Source: Sphingomonas sp. QA11
Lineage (GTDB): Bacteria > Pseudomonadota > Alphaproteobacteria > Sphingomonadales > Sphingomonadaceae
NCBI RefSeq assembly: GCF_028473665.1
Contig: NZ_CP098774.1
Span: 248,001-312,000, forward strand
Direction: 5' to 3'
DNA length: 64,000 nucleotides
The notes under the pieces are model-generated. The model was given only the letters and a program-made list of their open reading frames with translations. It was not told where the DNA came from and did no database searches. Position 1 is the stretch's first letter. Each line of letters begins with the position of its first letter. The translations under genes were made by a program, and so were the position numbers. This document shows, one piece after another, positions 1 to 7,251 of this stretch.

Positions 1-301
1 GCTGGCCGGTATTGGCGAGCAGGCGGTAACCGGGGGCGACCATGCCGGCATCACGGGCGACGGTGCCGACCGCGCGGACGAAGCCGGCGATCTCGGCATC
101 GGAGCCGCGCGCGCTGAAATCGTCCCAGGAGACATAGGGGCCGCGCGGGATGACCAGGATGTGGGTCGGCGCCTGCGGGTTGATGTCGTGGAAGGCGATG
201 GCGAACTCGTCCTCATAGACCCGGCTGGACGGGATCTCGCCGCGGAGAATCTTCGCGAAGATGTTCTGGTCGTCATAGGGCCTGGTGGCGTCGATCGGCA
301 T
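1..301 (-). CDS. HIT family (histidine triad) protein, 3' end cut by window edge
   Basis: About 100 residues are visible, starting MPIDATRPYDDQNIFAKILRGEIPS and running off the left end. The segments IFAKILRGEIP, VYEDEFAIAFHDINPQAPTH and ILVIPR match the first half of HinT-type purine nucleotide phosphoramidases, which hydrolyse adenosine phosphoramidates in the cytoplasm. The catalytic H-x-H-x-H motif would lie beyond the window, so catalysis cannot be checked. The gene is downstream of hisE on the same strand, separated by a dispersed repeat. HIT genes at the end of his operons are common in alphaproteobacteria, as far as I recall. Family is confident; substrate is unknown. Confidence 0.85.
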   Translation of the reverse strand, partial: MPIDATRPYDDQNIFAKILRGEIPSSRVYEDEFAIAFHDINPQAPTHILVIPRGPYVSWDDFSARGSDAEIAGFVRAVGTVARDAGMVAPGYRLLANTGQ

Positions 302-313
302 GCAACTCTCCTT

Positions 314-410
314 CGTCACCCCTGGCTTGTTCCGAGGGCCGCCGCTCCGCAAGAGCCTCGGGCGAGATTCCTGCCGCACGGTGGATGCCTGAACAAGTCC
401 GGCATGACGG
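314..410. repeat. Dispersed ~95-bp repeat, copy 1 of 4
   Basis: The ends are imperfect inverted repeats: CGTCACCCCTGGCTTGTTCC on the left and GGAT-x-CCTGAACAAGTCCGGCATGACG on the right, joined by a variable GC-rich middle. Three more copies of the same length lie at 4569, 18557 and 19520. It fills the gap between hisE and the HIT gene and ends directly at the hisE stop codon. It resembles the short non-coding palindromic elements scattered in sphingomonad genomes. It may act as a transcript-end hairpin. Confidence 0.75.
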
Positions 411-731
411 TTAGTTTGTACGGCCCGCCTTTTCGTCGATCCCGGAGACGCCCTCGCGGCGGCGCAGTTCGGCGCGGACCTCGTCGAGTGGCACGTCGGC
501 ATCAGCGAGGAGGACGAGCAGGTGGAAGATCAGGTCGGCGGCTTCGCTGGTGATCTCGGCACGATTGTCCCTGATCGCGGCGATCACCGTCTCGGTCGCT
601 TCCTCGCCAAGCTTCTGCGCGATCTTGGCGCGGCCCTTGGTGAAGAGCTTCGCGACATAGGAGGTGTCTGGATCGCCGCCCTTGCGGCTGCGGATCACGT
701 TTTCGAGGGTGTCGAGGAAATCGTCGGCCAT
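411..731 (-). CDS. hisE: Phosphoribosyl-ATP pyrophosphatase
   Basis: This 106-residue cytoplasmic enzyme removes pyrophosphate from phosphoribosyl-ATP, the second step of histidine synthesis. It is the right length for a stand-alone HisE. It carries the MazG-like helical pattern: FLDTLENVIRSRKGGDPDTS, then KIAQKLGEEATETVIAA, whose Glu residues bind the metal, then EAADLIFHLLVLLADADV. The start at 731 gives MADDFLDTLENVI, as expected for the family. It lies downstream of hisF with a small unrelated ORF between them. HisI (cyclohydrolase) is not in this window, so the two activities are not fused here. Confidence 0.96.
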   Translation of the reverse strand: MADDFLDTLENVIRSRKGGDPDTSYVAKLFTKGRAKIAQKLGEEATETVIAAIRDNRAEITSEAADLIFHLLVLLADADVPLDEVRAELRRREGVSGIDEKAGRTN

Positions 732-762
732 GCGCGCGGGCTGCCCCGGACTGCCGCGAAGG

Positions 763-972
763 TCAATCCTTTAGGCTGTCGGCCCCTTTAGGCTGTCGGC
801 CCCCACGCTTGGCGAAGCGGGCGCGCAGGGCCCGGCGGACCAGCCAGACGCCGATCGCCGCCATCGCGAACAGGGCTATGTCGGACAGTTCGGGGCTGGT
901 GCGCGGTCTGGCCACGCCGCTGTGCGCGGCCCAGGCGGGGCCGGCGAGGAGAAGGGCGGGGAGGAAACGCAT
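763..972 (-). CDS. Small predicted secreted/anchored protein with PEP-CTERM-like tail, function unknown
   Basis: This 69-residue protein has a start at MRFLPALLLAGPAWA, a plausible short signal peptide. After a short linker comes SPELSDIALFAMAAIGVWLV, a hydrophobic helix, then an Arg/Lys-rich end (RRALRARFAKR). The order Pro-Glu motif, transmembrane helix, basic tail is reminiscent of PEP-CTERM sorting signals, with almost no mature protein in between. It sits inside the his operon between hisF and hisE. The 3' end overlaps a 17-bp tandem duplication that sets the reading frame of the last residues. The coding call is moderate because the ORF is short. No function can be assigned. Confidence 0.55.
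   Translation of the reverse strand: MRFLPALLLAGPAWAAHSGVARPRTSPELSDIALFAMAAIGVWLVRRALRARFAKRGGRQPKGADSLKD
769..803. repeat. 17-bp tandem duplication
   Basis: The unit TTTAGGCTGTCGGCCCC occurs twice back to back at the 3' end of the small protein gene (763-972). Because 17 is not a multiple of three, the duplication shifts the frame and changes the C-terminus and stop position. It looks like a recent slippage or duplication event. Confidence 0.85.
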
Positions 973-1025
973 GGGCTTTCCTATCCCCGGGCTCCCTAAC
1001 TTTCCGTTTGTGCGATACCCTGTCC

Positions 1026-1100
1026 CGTTCGTTTCGAGCGAAGTCGAGAAACAAGCCTCAAATGTTGGACGAGGTTTCTCGACTTCGCTCGAAACGAACG
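1026..1100. repeat. Long inverted repeat (27-bp arms) between hisF and the small ORF
   Basis: The arms at 1026-1052 and 1074-1100 are reverse complements containing the core GTTTCGAGCGAAGTCGAGAAAC, with a 21-base loop. The right arm stops 9 bases from the hisF stop codon at 1110. I recall this motif as common between genes in sphingomonads. In RNA it would fold into a very stable hairpin that could end or stabilise the hisBHAF transcript. Confidence 0.85.
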
Positions 1101-1109
1101 GATGGGGGT

Positions 1110-1880
1110 TCAGGCGGCCAGGGGTGTCCGCACCGGCACGCCAGCCGCCGCCAGCGCGGCATGGGCGTCGGCGATGCTCGCCTCGCCGAAGTGGAAGATG
1201 GAGGCGGCAAGCACCGCGCTGGCATGGCCCTCCAGGATGCCGGCGACCAGATCGCCGAGGCCGCCGACTCCACCCGACGCCACGACGGGCACCGCGACCT
1301 GATCGGCGATGGTGCGGATCAGCGACAGGTCGTACCCGTCGCGCGTGCCGTCGCGGTCCATCGAGGTGACGAGCAATTCGCCCGCGCCCAGCTTCACCAG
1401 CTTCAGCGCGTGCTCGACCGCGTCGATGCCGGTCTCGCGCCTGCCGCCATGAGTGAAGACCTCCCAATGATCGCCGACGCGCCGCGCATCGATCGAGGCG
1501 ACACAGCACTGGCTACCGAAGCGGTCGGCGATGTCTGACACCACTTCGGGCCGCGACACCGCGGCTGAATTGACCGCGACCTTGTCGGCACCGGCGAGGA
1601 GCAGTGCGCGCGCATCCTCGGCGCTGCGCACGCCGCCGCCGACGGTGACGGGCATGAAGCAGACCTCCGCGGTACGGCGTACCACGTCGAGGATGGTGCC
1701 ACGCGCTTCATGGCTGGCGGTGATGTCGAGGAAGCAGAGCTCGTCCGCGCCGGCCGCGTCATAGGCGCGGGCCTGCTCGACCGGATCGCCAGCGTCGCGC
1801 AGGTCGACGAAGTTGACGCCCTTGACGACGCGGCCATTCGCCACGTCGAGACAGGGGATGACACGAGCGCGGACGGTCAT
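1110..1880 (-). CDS. hisF: Imidazole glycerol phosphate synthase, cyclase subunit
   Basis: This 256-residue TIM-barrel protein has the usual HisF length. It takes ammonia from HisH and converts PRFAR to imidazole glycerol phosphate plus [24 protein letters not shown] carries the first catalytic Asp, and [12 protein letters not shown] carries the second. Phosphate-binding loops are VTVGGGVR and VVASGGVGG. The start [13 protein letters not shown] is typical. Upstream in the operon are hisA and hisH, its glutaminase partner; the ~170-base gap to hisA is filled with palindromic repeat DNA. Confidence 0.97.
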   Translation of the reverse strand: MTVRARVIPCLDVANGRVVKGVNFVDLRDAGDPVEQARAYDAAGADELCFLDITASHEARGTILDVVRRTAEVCFMPVTVGGGVRSAEDARALLLAGADKVAVNSAAVSRPEVVSDIADRFGSQCCVASIDARRVGDHWEVFTHGGRRETGIDAVEHALKLVKLGAGELLVTSMDRDGTRDGYDLSLIRTIADQVAVPVVASGGVGGLGDLVAGILEGHASAVLAASIFHFGEASIADAHAALAAAGVPVRTPLAA

Positions 1881-1886
1881 TTCCTG

Positions 1887-2032
1887 CCCTCTCCCGTTGA
1901 GGGAGAGGGTTGCGCAGACTTGGTTCGCGCTCTTCGCGCGGGCCTAGTCGAAGCTGGGAGAGGGTGATTCTTCTTTTGGGCCGCAGACGCGGCCGCCCCC
2001 TCTCCCATACCCTCCCCCCACAGGGGGGAGGG
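1887..2032. repeat. Palindromic repeat element between hisA and hisF
   Basis: This gap contains two perfect small hairpins: CCCTCTCCC/GGGAGAGGG at 1887-1909 and CCCTCCCCCC/GGGGGGAGGG at 2010-2032. Between them is further pyrimidine/purine-rich sequence that echoes the same words. A similar composite element lies at 6070-6224. No ORF is supported here. It interrupts an otherwise overlapping his operon and could modulate hisF expression. Confidence 0.7.
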
Positions 2033-2052
2033 CGAAGAAAGAAACACGGCCC

Positions 2053-2787
2053 TCACGCCGCCGCCGCCACGCTCAACGCAGCCGCCAGGTCGAGCCGGCC
2101 GTCATACAGCGCCCGGCCGGTGATGACCCCTTCGATCCCGTCGACCGCGTGCAGCGCCAGGACATGGATTTCGGCAATGCCCTTCACCCCGCCGCTGGCG
2201 ATCACCGGGATGCGCACCGCTCGGGCGAGATCGACCGTGGCCTCGACATTGCAACCCTTGAGCATGCCGTCGCGCCCGACATCAGTGAACAGGAGCGAGG
2301 CAACGCCGGCATCCTCGAAGCGGCGGGCCAGATCGATCACCTCGACGGTGGAAACGTCGGCCCAGCCGCGCGTCGCGACCATGCCGTCCTTCGCATCGAC
2401 GGCGACGACGATGCCGCCGGGGAAATCGCGTGCCGCCTCGCGCACCAGCTCGGGATTCTCCAGCGCGGCGGTGCCGATCACGACACGCGACACGCCAAGA
2501 TCGAACCAGCGTTCGATCGCGGCGCGATCCCGGATGCCGCCGCCCAACTGGACATGGCCGGGGAAGCGCTCGACGATCGACCTGACGGCGTCGCCATTGA
2601 CCGAGGCCCCGGCAAAGGCGCCGTCGAGATCGACGACATGGAGATATTCAGCGCCCTGTTCCGCGAAGAGCATCGCCTGGGCGGCAGGATCGTCACCATA
2701 GACGGTCGCGCGGTCCATATCGCCCTCGGCAAGGCGGACGACCTGGCCGCCCTTGAGGTCGATGGCGGGGAAGATGATGAGGGTCAT
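2053..2787 (-). CDS. hisA: 1-(5-phosphoribosyl)-5-[(5-phosphoribosylamino)methylideneamino]imidazole-4-carboxamide isomerase
   Basis: This 244-residue TIM-barrel isomerase opens the ribose ring of ProFAR to give PRFAR. FPAIDLKGGQVVRL carries the catalytic Asp. LGGGIRDR is the first phosphate loop, VVAVDAKDG and FTDVGRDGMLKG carry the second catalytic Asp region, and IASGGVKG is the second phosphate loop. I chose the ATG at 2787 because it overlaps the hisH stop as ATGA and gives a family-typical N-terminus ([11 protein letters not shown]). A start three codons upstream at 2796 is also open. Confidence 0.96.
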   Translation of the reverse strand: MTLIIFPAIDLKGGQVVRLAEGDMDRATVYGDDPAAQAMLFAEQGAEYLHVVDLDGAFAGASVNGDAVRSIVERFPGHVQLGGGIRDRAAIERWFDLGVSRVVIGTAALENPELVREAARDFPGGIVVAVDAKDGMVATRGWADVSTVEVIDLARRFEDAGVASLLFTDVGRDGMLKGCNVEATVDLARAVRIPVIASGGVKGIAEIHVLALHAVDGIEGVITGRALYDGRLDLAAALSVAAAA

Positions 2788-3398
2788 GGGCGCCATCCAA
2801 GGAAACGGGTGAGCAGTTCCAGCCCATAGCGCTGGCTCTTCTCCGGGTGGAACTGCACGCCGAGCATCGTGTCGCGGCCGATTGCCGCGGTCACCGGGCC
2901 AGCGTGATCGGTCGTGGCGATCACGTTTTCGCCTTCGAAAGCGTAGCTGTGCAGGAAATACGCCTCGCCGGCCTCGATCAACGGATGCGGGGTCACGGGA
3001 ACGACATCGTTCCAGCCCATATGGGGGACCTTCGCCATCGGATCGGCCGGGTCAAGCAAGCGGACGGTGCCGCGTATCCAGCCGAGCCCCGCATGGGTGC
3101 CGGCTTCCTCGCCCGCATCGGCCATCAATTGCATGCCGACGCAGACGCCCAGGAACGGCACGCTGTCCCGCCGGACGCGCTGCTCAAGCGCCTCCACCAT
3201 GCCCGGCACGGCGCGGAGCGCCGACGCGCAGGCGCCGAACGCCCCGACGCCCGGCAGCACGATCCGGTCGGCGCGCGCCACCCGGCCGGCGTCGGCGGTA
3301 ATGTCGATATTGACGGCGCCGGCCGCCTTGAGCGCATTTGCGACCGAATGGAGATTGCCCGCGCCGTAATCGATCAGCGCCAGCGTCTCAGCCACCAA
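2784..3398 (-). CDS. hisH: Imidazole glycerol phosphate synthase, glutamine amidotransferase subunit
   Basis: This 204-residue class I glutaminase supplies ammonia to HisF. The nucleophile is Cys86 in [11 protein letters not shown], and the His-Glu pair is His184/Glu186 in VQFHPEKSQ. The oxyanion-loop segment VLPGVGAFG is present, and the N-terminus [12 protein letters not shown] is diagnostic. Its 5' end overlaps the hisB 3' end by 11 bases and its stop overlaps the hisA start by 4. This suggests translational coupling in hisBHA. Confidence 0.97.
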   Translation of the reverse strand: MVAETLALIDYGAGNLHSVANALKAAGAVNIDITADAGRVARADRIVLPGVGAFGACASALRAVPGMVEALEQRVRRDSVPFLGVCVGMQLMADAGEEAGTHAGLGWIRGTVRLLDPADPMAKVPHMGWNDVVPVTPHPLIEAGEAYFLHSYAFEGENVIATTDHAGPVTAAIGRDTMLGVQFHPEKSQRYGLELLTRFLGWRP

Positions 3399-3987
3399 GC
3401 GTCCCCTTGGTCGAGGGAATCGCGTCGGCCTTGCGCGGGTCGATCTCGACGGCGGTGCGCAGTGCCCGGGCCAGGCCCTTGAACGCGCTCTCGATGATGT
3501 GGTGGTTGTTCTTGCCGTACAGCGTCTCGACGTGGAGCGTCAGGCCGGCGCTGCCGGCGAAGCTGTGGAACCAGTGCTCGAACATCTCGGTGTCCATCTC
3601 GCCAAGGCGTTTTTGCGAGAATTCGCATTTCCACACGAGATAGGGCCGCCCGGAGATGTCGAGCGCGACGCGGGTCAGCGTCTCGTCCATCGGCGACAGC
3701 GCGTCGCCATAGCGGCGGATGCCCTTCTTGTCGGCCAGCGCTTGCGCCACCGCTTCGCCGATAGCGATGCCGGTGTCCTCGACGGTATGGTGCTGGTCGA
3801 TATGCAGGTCGCCGACCGCCTTCACGGTCAGGTCGATCAGCGAATGGCGCGAAAGCTGTTCGAGCATGTGATCGAAGAAACCGATTCCGGTTTCAATCGT
3901 GTAGCTGCCGGTACCGTCAAGGTTGACGGTCACGTCGATCGACGTCTCCTTGGTGGAGCGCGAGATGGTGGCGGTGCGCATCCGCAT
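3388..3987 (-). CDS. hisB: Imidazoleglycerol-phosphate dehydratase (monofunctional)
   Basis: About 199 residues, the length of a single-domain IGPD without the HAD phosphatase half found in enterobacteria. Manganese-binding motifs are visible: [54 protein letters not shown] and [20 protein letters not shown]. It dehydrates imidazole glycerol phosphate to the acetol phosphate. The start at 3987 ([17 protein letters not shown]) avoids about 20 upstream residues that do not look like IGPD. It is the first gene of the cluster, divergent from sspB with about 80 bases between them. Confidence 0.96.
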   Translation of the reverse strand: MRMRTATISRSTKETSIDVTVNLDGTGSYTIETGIGFFDHMLEQLSRHSLIDLTVKAVGDLHIDQHHTVEDTGIAIGEAVAQALADKKGIRRYGDALSPMDETLTRVALDISGRPYLVWKCEFSQKRLGEMDTEMFEHWFHSFAGSAGLTLHVETLYGKNNHHIIESAFKGLARALRTAVEIDPRKADAIPSTKGTLGG

Positions 3988-4067
3988 CCCCTTAGCGTCC
4001 TGTCGCACGCATGCAATCTTGCTCAGGCAATCTTGACGGGGTTCCAAACGCCGCTAGTCCATGCGCC

Positions 4068-4550
4068 ATGAGCGATGGCCTGCCCGATAGCCTGATTCCC
4101 TATGACGAGATCGTCCAGGAGGCGTTGCGCGCCGTGGTCGGGCGTGTGCTCGGCTCGGTCGCGGAGAATGGTGGCCTGCCTGGCGACCATCATTTCTACA
4201 TCACCTTCAAGACCCAGGCGGCCGGGGTCGACATCCCGCAGCGCCTGATCGAGCGTTTTCCCGACGAGATGACGATCGTGATGCAGAACCGCTATTGGGA
4301 TCTGGTCGTCGACGATACCGGCTTCTCGATCGGCCTGAGCTTCAACCAGGTGCCGTCGAAGCTGGTGATTCCCTATGCTGCGGTGACGGGTTTCCACGAT
4401 CCGTCAGTGAATTTCGAACTGCGTTTCCAGGCGCAGGAAGGCCCCGAGGGCCCCGACCCGCACGACGAGGCGGAGAATGACGGCCCGACCGTCACGCCGG
4501 TCGAGGATGGATCGAACGTCGTCTCGGTCGATTTCAAGCGGAAGAAGTGA
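4068..4550 (+). CDS. sspB: SspB family ClpXP adaptor
   Basis: This 160-residue cytoplasmic protein fits the alphaproteobacterial SspB family (formerly DUF1321). SspB binds ssrA-tagged and other substrates and delivers them to the ClpX unfoldase. Features seen are SLIPYDEIVQEALRAVVGRV near the start, HHFYITFKTQAAGVDIP, MTIVMQNRYWDL, and FSIGLSFNQVPSKLVIPYAAV. An acidic linker (residues ~130-150) and a short basic tail ending VSVDFKRKK form the probable ClpX-binding peptide. The start at 4068 gives MSDGLPDSLIPY. It diverges from hisB. Confidence 0.9.
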   Translation: MSDGLPDSLIPYDEIVQEALRAVVGRVLGSVAENGGLPGDHHFYITFKTQAAGVDIPQRLIERFPDEMTIVMQNRYWDLVVDDTGFSIGLSFNQVPSKLVIPYAAVTGFHDPSVNFELRFQAQEGPEGPDPHDEAENDGPTVTPVEDGSNVVSVDFKRKK

Positions 4551-4568
4551 CGTCTGCGATCATGTGAT

Positions 4569-4664
4569 CGTCACCCCGGACTTGTTCCGGGGGCCACTGC
4601 TCCGCACATCAGACAGCGCGGATCTTGCGGCCCGGTGGATGCCGGAACAAGTCCGGCATGACGG
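4569..4664. repeat. Dispersed ~95-bp repeat, copy 2 of 4
   Basis: This copy has near-perfect ends: CGTCACCCCGGACTTGTTCC on the left, and the reverse-complement-like GGAACAAGTCCGGCATGACG on the right. It starts 18 bases after the sspB stop and ends at the Shine-Dalgarno of fumC, so it fills the whole intergenic gap. If it forms a hairpin it would separate the sspB and fumC transcripts. Confidence 0.8.
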
Positions 4665-4673
4665 AAGGTGGAC

Positions 4674-6059
4674 ATGACAAATACTCGCACTGAAACCGAT
4701 TCGATCGGCGCCATCGACGTCCCCGCGGACGCCTATTGGGGTGCGCAGACGCAGCGCTCCATCGAGAATTTCCCGTTCGGCGCGACCGAGCGCATGCCGA
4801 TCGGCATCATCCATGCGCTTGCGCTGGTGAAGCAGGCGGCGGCGCGGGTGAACCGGGCACACGGGCTCGATCCGAAGATCGCCGACGCGATCGAGGCCGC
4901 CGCGGCGGAAGTGGCGAGCGGCAAGCTCGACGACCAATTCCCGCTGGTCATCTGGCAGACCGGTTCGGGCACCCAGAGCAACATGAACGTCAACGAGGTG
5001 ATCGCCGGCCGCGCCAACGAGATGCTGGCGGGCAAGCGCGGCGGCAAATCGCCGGTTCACCCGAACGACCATGTCAATATGAGCCAGTCGTCCAACGACA
5101 GCTTCCCGACCGCACTGCACATCGCGGCGGCGATGGCGGCGACCGGGCGGCTGTTCCCGGCGCTCGACCGGCTGCACGATTCGCTGGAGGCAAAGGCCGT
5201 CGCCTGGACCGACATCGTCAAGATCGGGCGCACCCACCTGCAGGATGCGACGCCGGTCACGCTCGGGCAGGAATTCGGGGGATATGCGAACCAGCTCTAT
5301 CGCTGCCGCGCGCGCATCACGCCCGGCGTGGTGCACGGTATGTGCCAGCTTGCGCAGGGTGGCACGGCCGTCGGCACGGGACTCAACGCGCCGAAGGATT
5401 TCGGGGAGGCGATCGCCGCCCAGCTCGCCGAGCTGACCGGCCTTCCGTTCTTCACGGCGGAGAACAAGTTCGAGGCGCTCGCGTCGAACGATCCGATCGT
5501 CCATCTGTCGGGCACGCTCAACACGCTGGCGGTGGCGCTGACCAAGATCGCCAACGACATCCGGCTGCTCGGGTCAGGCCCGCGCTCCGGCATCGGCGAG
5601 CTCGATCTGCCGGCGAACGAGCCGGGCAGCTCGATCATGCCGGGCAAGGTCAACCCGACTCAGTGCGAGATGCTGACCATGGTGTCGGCCCAGGTGATGG
5701 GCAACAACGCCGCGATCACCATTGGCGGGCTGCAGGGGCATCTCGAACTCAACGTGTTCAAGCCGTTGATCGGCGCGAACGTGCTTCGCTCGATCGACCT
5801 GCTGAGCGTCGGCATGGAAGGTTTTGCCGAACGCTGCGTCGACGGGCTCGAGCCGAATCGCGGGCGCATCGCCGAACTGGTCGACCGGTCGCTGATGCTG
5901 GTGACCGCGCTGGCGCCCGAGATCGGGTACGACAATGCCGCGAAGATCGCCAAGCATGCGCATGTCGAGGGGCTGACGCTGAAAGAGGCGGGGCTCGACC
6001 TCGGGCTGGTGGATGCGGCGACGTTCGACCGGCTGGTGCGGCCCGAGACGATGGTGTGA
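4674..6059 (+). CDS. fumC: Class II fumarate hydratase
   Basis: This 461-residue cytoplasmic enzyme interconverts fumarate and L-malate in the TCA cycle; it is a homotetramer without an iron-sulfur cluster. Visible motifs are [54 protein letters not shown] and, near residue 320, the superfamily signature [16 protein letters not shown]. The length matches FumC. The ATG at 4674 has GGAAGG five bases upstream and is preferred over an in-frame GTG two codons earlier. Confidence 0.97.
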   Translation: MTNTRTETDSIGAIDVPADAYWGAQTQRSIENFPFGATERMPIGIIHALALVKQAAARVNRAHGLDPKIADAIEAAAAEVASGKLDDQFPLVIWQTGSGTQSNMNVNEVIAGRANEMLAGKRGGKSPVHPNDHVNMSQSSNDSFPTALHIAAAMAATGRLFPALDRLHDSLEAKAVAWTDIVKIGRTHLQDATPVTLGQEFGGYANQLYRCRARITPGVVHGMCQLAQGGTAVGTGLNAPKDFGEAIAAQLAELTGLPFFTAENKFEALASNDPIVHLSGTLNTLAVALTKIANDIRLLGSGPRSGIGELDLPANEPGSSIMPGKVNPTQCEMLTMVSAQVMGNNAAITIGGLQGHLELNVFKPLIGANVLRSIDLLSVGMEGFAERCVDGLEPNRGRIAELVDRSLMLVTALAPEIGYDNAAKIAKHAHVEGLTLKEAGLDLGLVDAATFDRLVRPETMV

Positions 6060-6069
6060 CCTTCTTCAA

Positions 6070-6224
6070 AGCCCCTCTCCTTCAGGAGTGCAGCGGCAGC
6101 CCTGTCCCCGGACAGGGCAAAGAGCCGCTGCACTGGGTTGGGGTGGGGGAGTCCAGAACGCGATCTCACTTTTGGGGGAACCGAAAGGCCCCACCCCCAA
6201 CCCCTCCCCTTAAGGGGAGGGGCT
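6070..6224. repeat. Composite palindromic repeat downstream of fumC
   Basis: The outer arms (AGCCCCTCTCC near 6070 and GGGGAGGGGCT ending 6224) enclose a second perfect hairpin, AGTGCAGCGGC (6087-6097) with GCCGCTGCACT (6124-6134). A third, CCCTGTCC/GGACAGGG, nests inside that. It is built from the same pyrimidine/purine blocks as 1887-2032. No gene is supported. It probably ends the fumC transcript. Confidence 0.7.
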
Positions 6225-6282
6225 TAAGAAGGGAACCACATTTCCCCTCATGCGCTCTCACCTCCGAACGGAGGGACATCCC

Positions 6283-6504
6283 ATGAAAGCAAGCACCATC
6301 ATCGGCGGTCTGGTCGGCGGCGCGATCGACAGGCGGAAAGGCGACGACAGCAGCCTGGACGGTGCGCTGATCGGCGCCGGCGTGGTGGTTGCCGCCCGCG
6401 TGATCGTGCCGGTCGCGGTGACCTTCGCGGTTGGCTGGCTGGCCCTGCGCGGGCTGGGCAAGCTGACCGATTCAGTGCTTGGCCCGCGCCCCGCCAAAGG
6501 CTGA
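6283..6504 (+). CDS. Small membrane protein, unknown function
   Basis: This 73-residue protein begins MKASTIIGGLVGGAIDRRKG, followed by an acidic patch (DDSSLDG) and two hydrophobic stretches. These are GALIGAGVVVAARVIVPVAV and FAVGWLALRGLG, probably one long or two short membrane helices rich in Gly and Ala. The start at 6283 follows GGAGGGACATCCC, a good ribosome site. It lies between fumC and gmk on the same strand. I do not recognise a family. Confidence 0.65.
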   Translation: MKASTIIGGLVGGAIDRRKGDDSSLDGALIGAGVVVAARVIVPVAVTFAVGWLALRGLGKLTDSVLGPRPAKG

Positions 6505-6555
6505 TCTGCCGCAAGACGGGTTGACGGGAGGAGGGCGCCCGCGCCACTAGCGCGC

Positions 6556-7221
6556 ATGGACGCCCCCGATTCCGATCCGCACGGCTTCAAACGCCGTGGC
6601 GTGCTGTTCGTCCTTTCCTCGCCGTCTGGCGCTGGCAAGTCGACGATCGCGCGCAAGCTTCGCGAGGACCAGCCCGAACTGGTCGTCTCCGTTTCCTACA
6701 CGACTCGCCCGATCAGGCCCGGCGAGGTTGACGGCGTCGACTATCATTTCGTCGATCTCGAAACCTTCCGTGCGATGGTGGCGAACCACGAATTCCTCGA
6801 ATGGGCGCATGTCTTCGGGCATCGTTACGGCACGCCGAAAGCGCAGGTGTGGAACGTGCTGGAGCAGGGGCGCGACATCCTGTTCGACATCGACTGGCAG
6901 GGCGCGCAGCAGCTCCACCAGCTCGCCGGCGGGGACATCGTCCGAGTCTTCATCCTGCCGCCCTCGATGACCGAGTTGCGCAGCCGGCTTGAACGCCGCG
7001 CGACCGATTCGGTCGAGGTGATCGACGCCCGCATGGACCGCGCGGCGAACGAGGTCAGCCACTGGGACGGCTACGACTATGTCCTGGTCAATGACGATGT
7101 CGACCATTGCTTCGACTGCGTGAAGACGATCCTCGCGGCCGAACGGCTCAAGCGCTCGCGCCAGACCGGCATTATCGGGTTCATCCGCAAGCTGATCCGG
7201 ACATCACCCACCGGAGAATGA
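6556..7221 (+). CDS. gmk: Guanylate kinase
   Basis: This 221-residue cytoplasmic kinase phosphorylates GMP to GDP with ATP. The P-loop SSPSGAGKST is at residues 21-30. SYTTRPIRPGEVDGVDYHFV is the GMP-binding region, and FLEWAHVFGHRYGTPKAQV and ILFDIDWQGAQQL are family hallmarks. The end (RLKRSRQTGIIGFIRKLIRT) is a short basic extension. The ATG at 6556 follows a 50-base gap after the small membrane protein gene and gives MDAPDSDPHGFKRRGVLFVL. Confidence 0.97.
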   Translation: MDAPDSDPHGFKRRGVLFVLSSPSGAGKSTIARKLREDQPELVVSVSYTTRPIRPGEVDGVDYHFVDLETFRAMVANHEFLEWAHVFGHRYGTPKAQVWNVLEQGRDILFDIDWQGAQQLHQLAGGDIVRVFILPPSMTELRSRLERRATDSVEVIDARMDRAANEVSHWDGYDYVLVNDDVDHCFDCVKTILAAERLKRSRQTGIIGFIRKLIRTSPTGE

Positions 7222-7251
7222 GCGGCCGACGGGAGAGTGATGCGCAGCGCC

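Noticed and set aside
314..410. Repeat copies as CRISPR units
   Set aside because: Copies are thousands of bases apart and palindromic over ~95 bases, with no regular spacers or cas genes.
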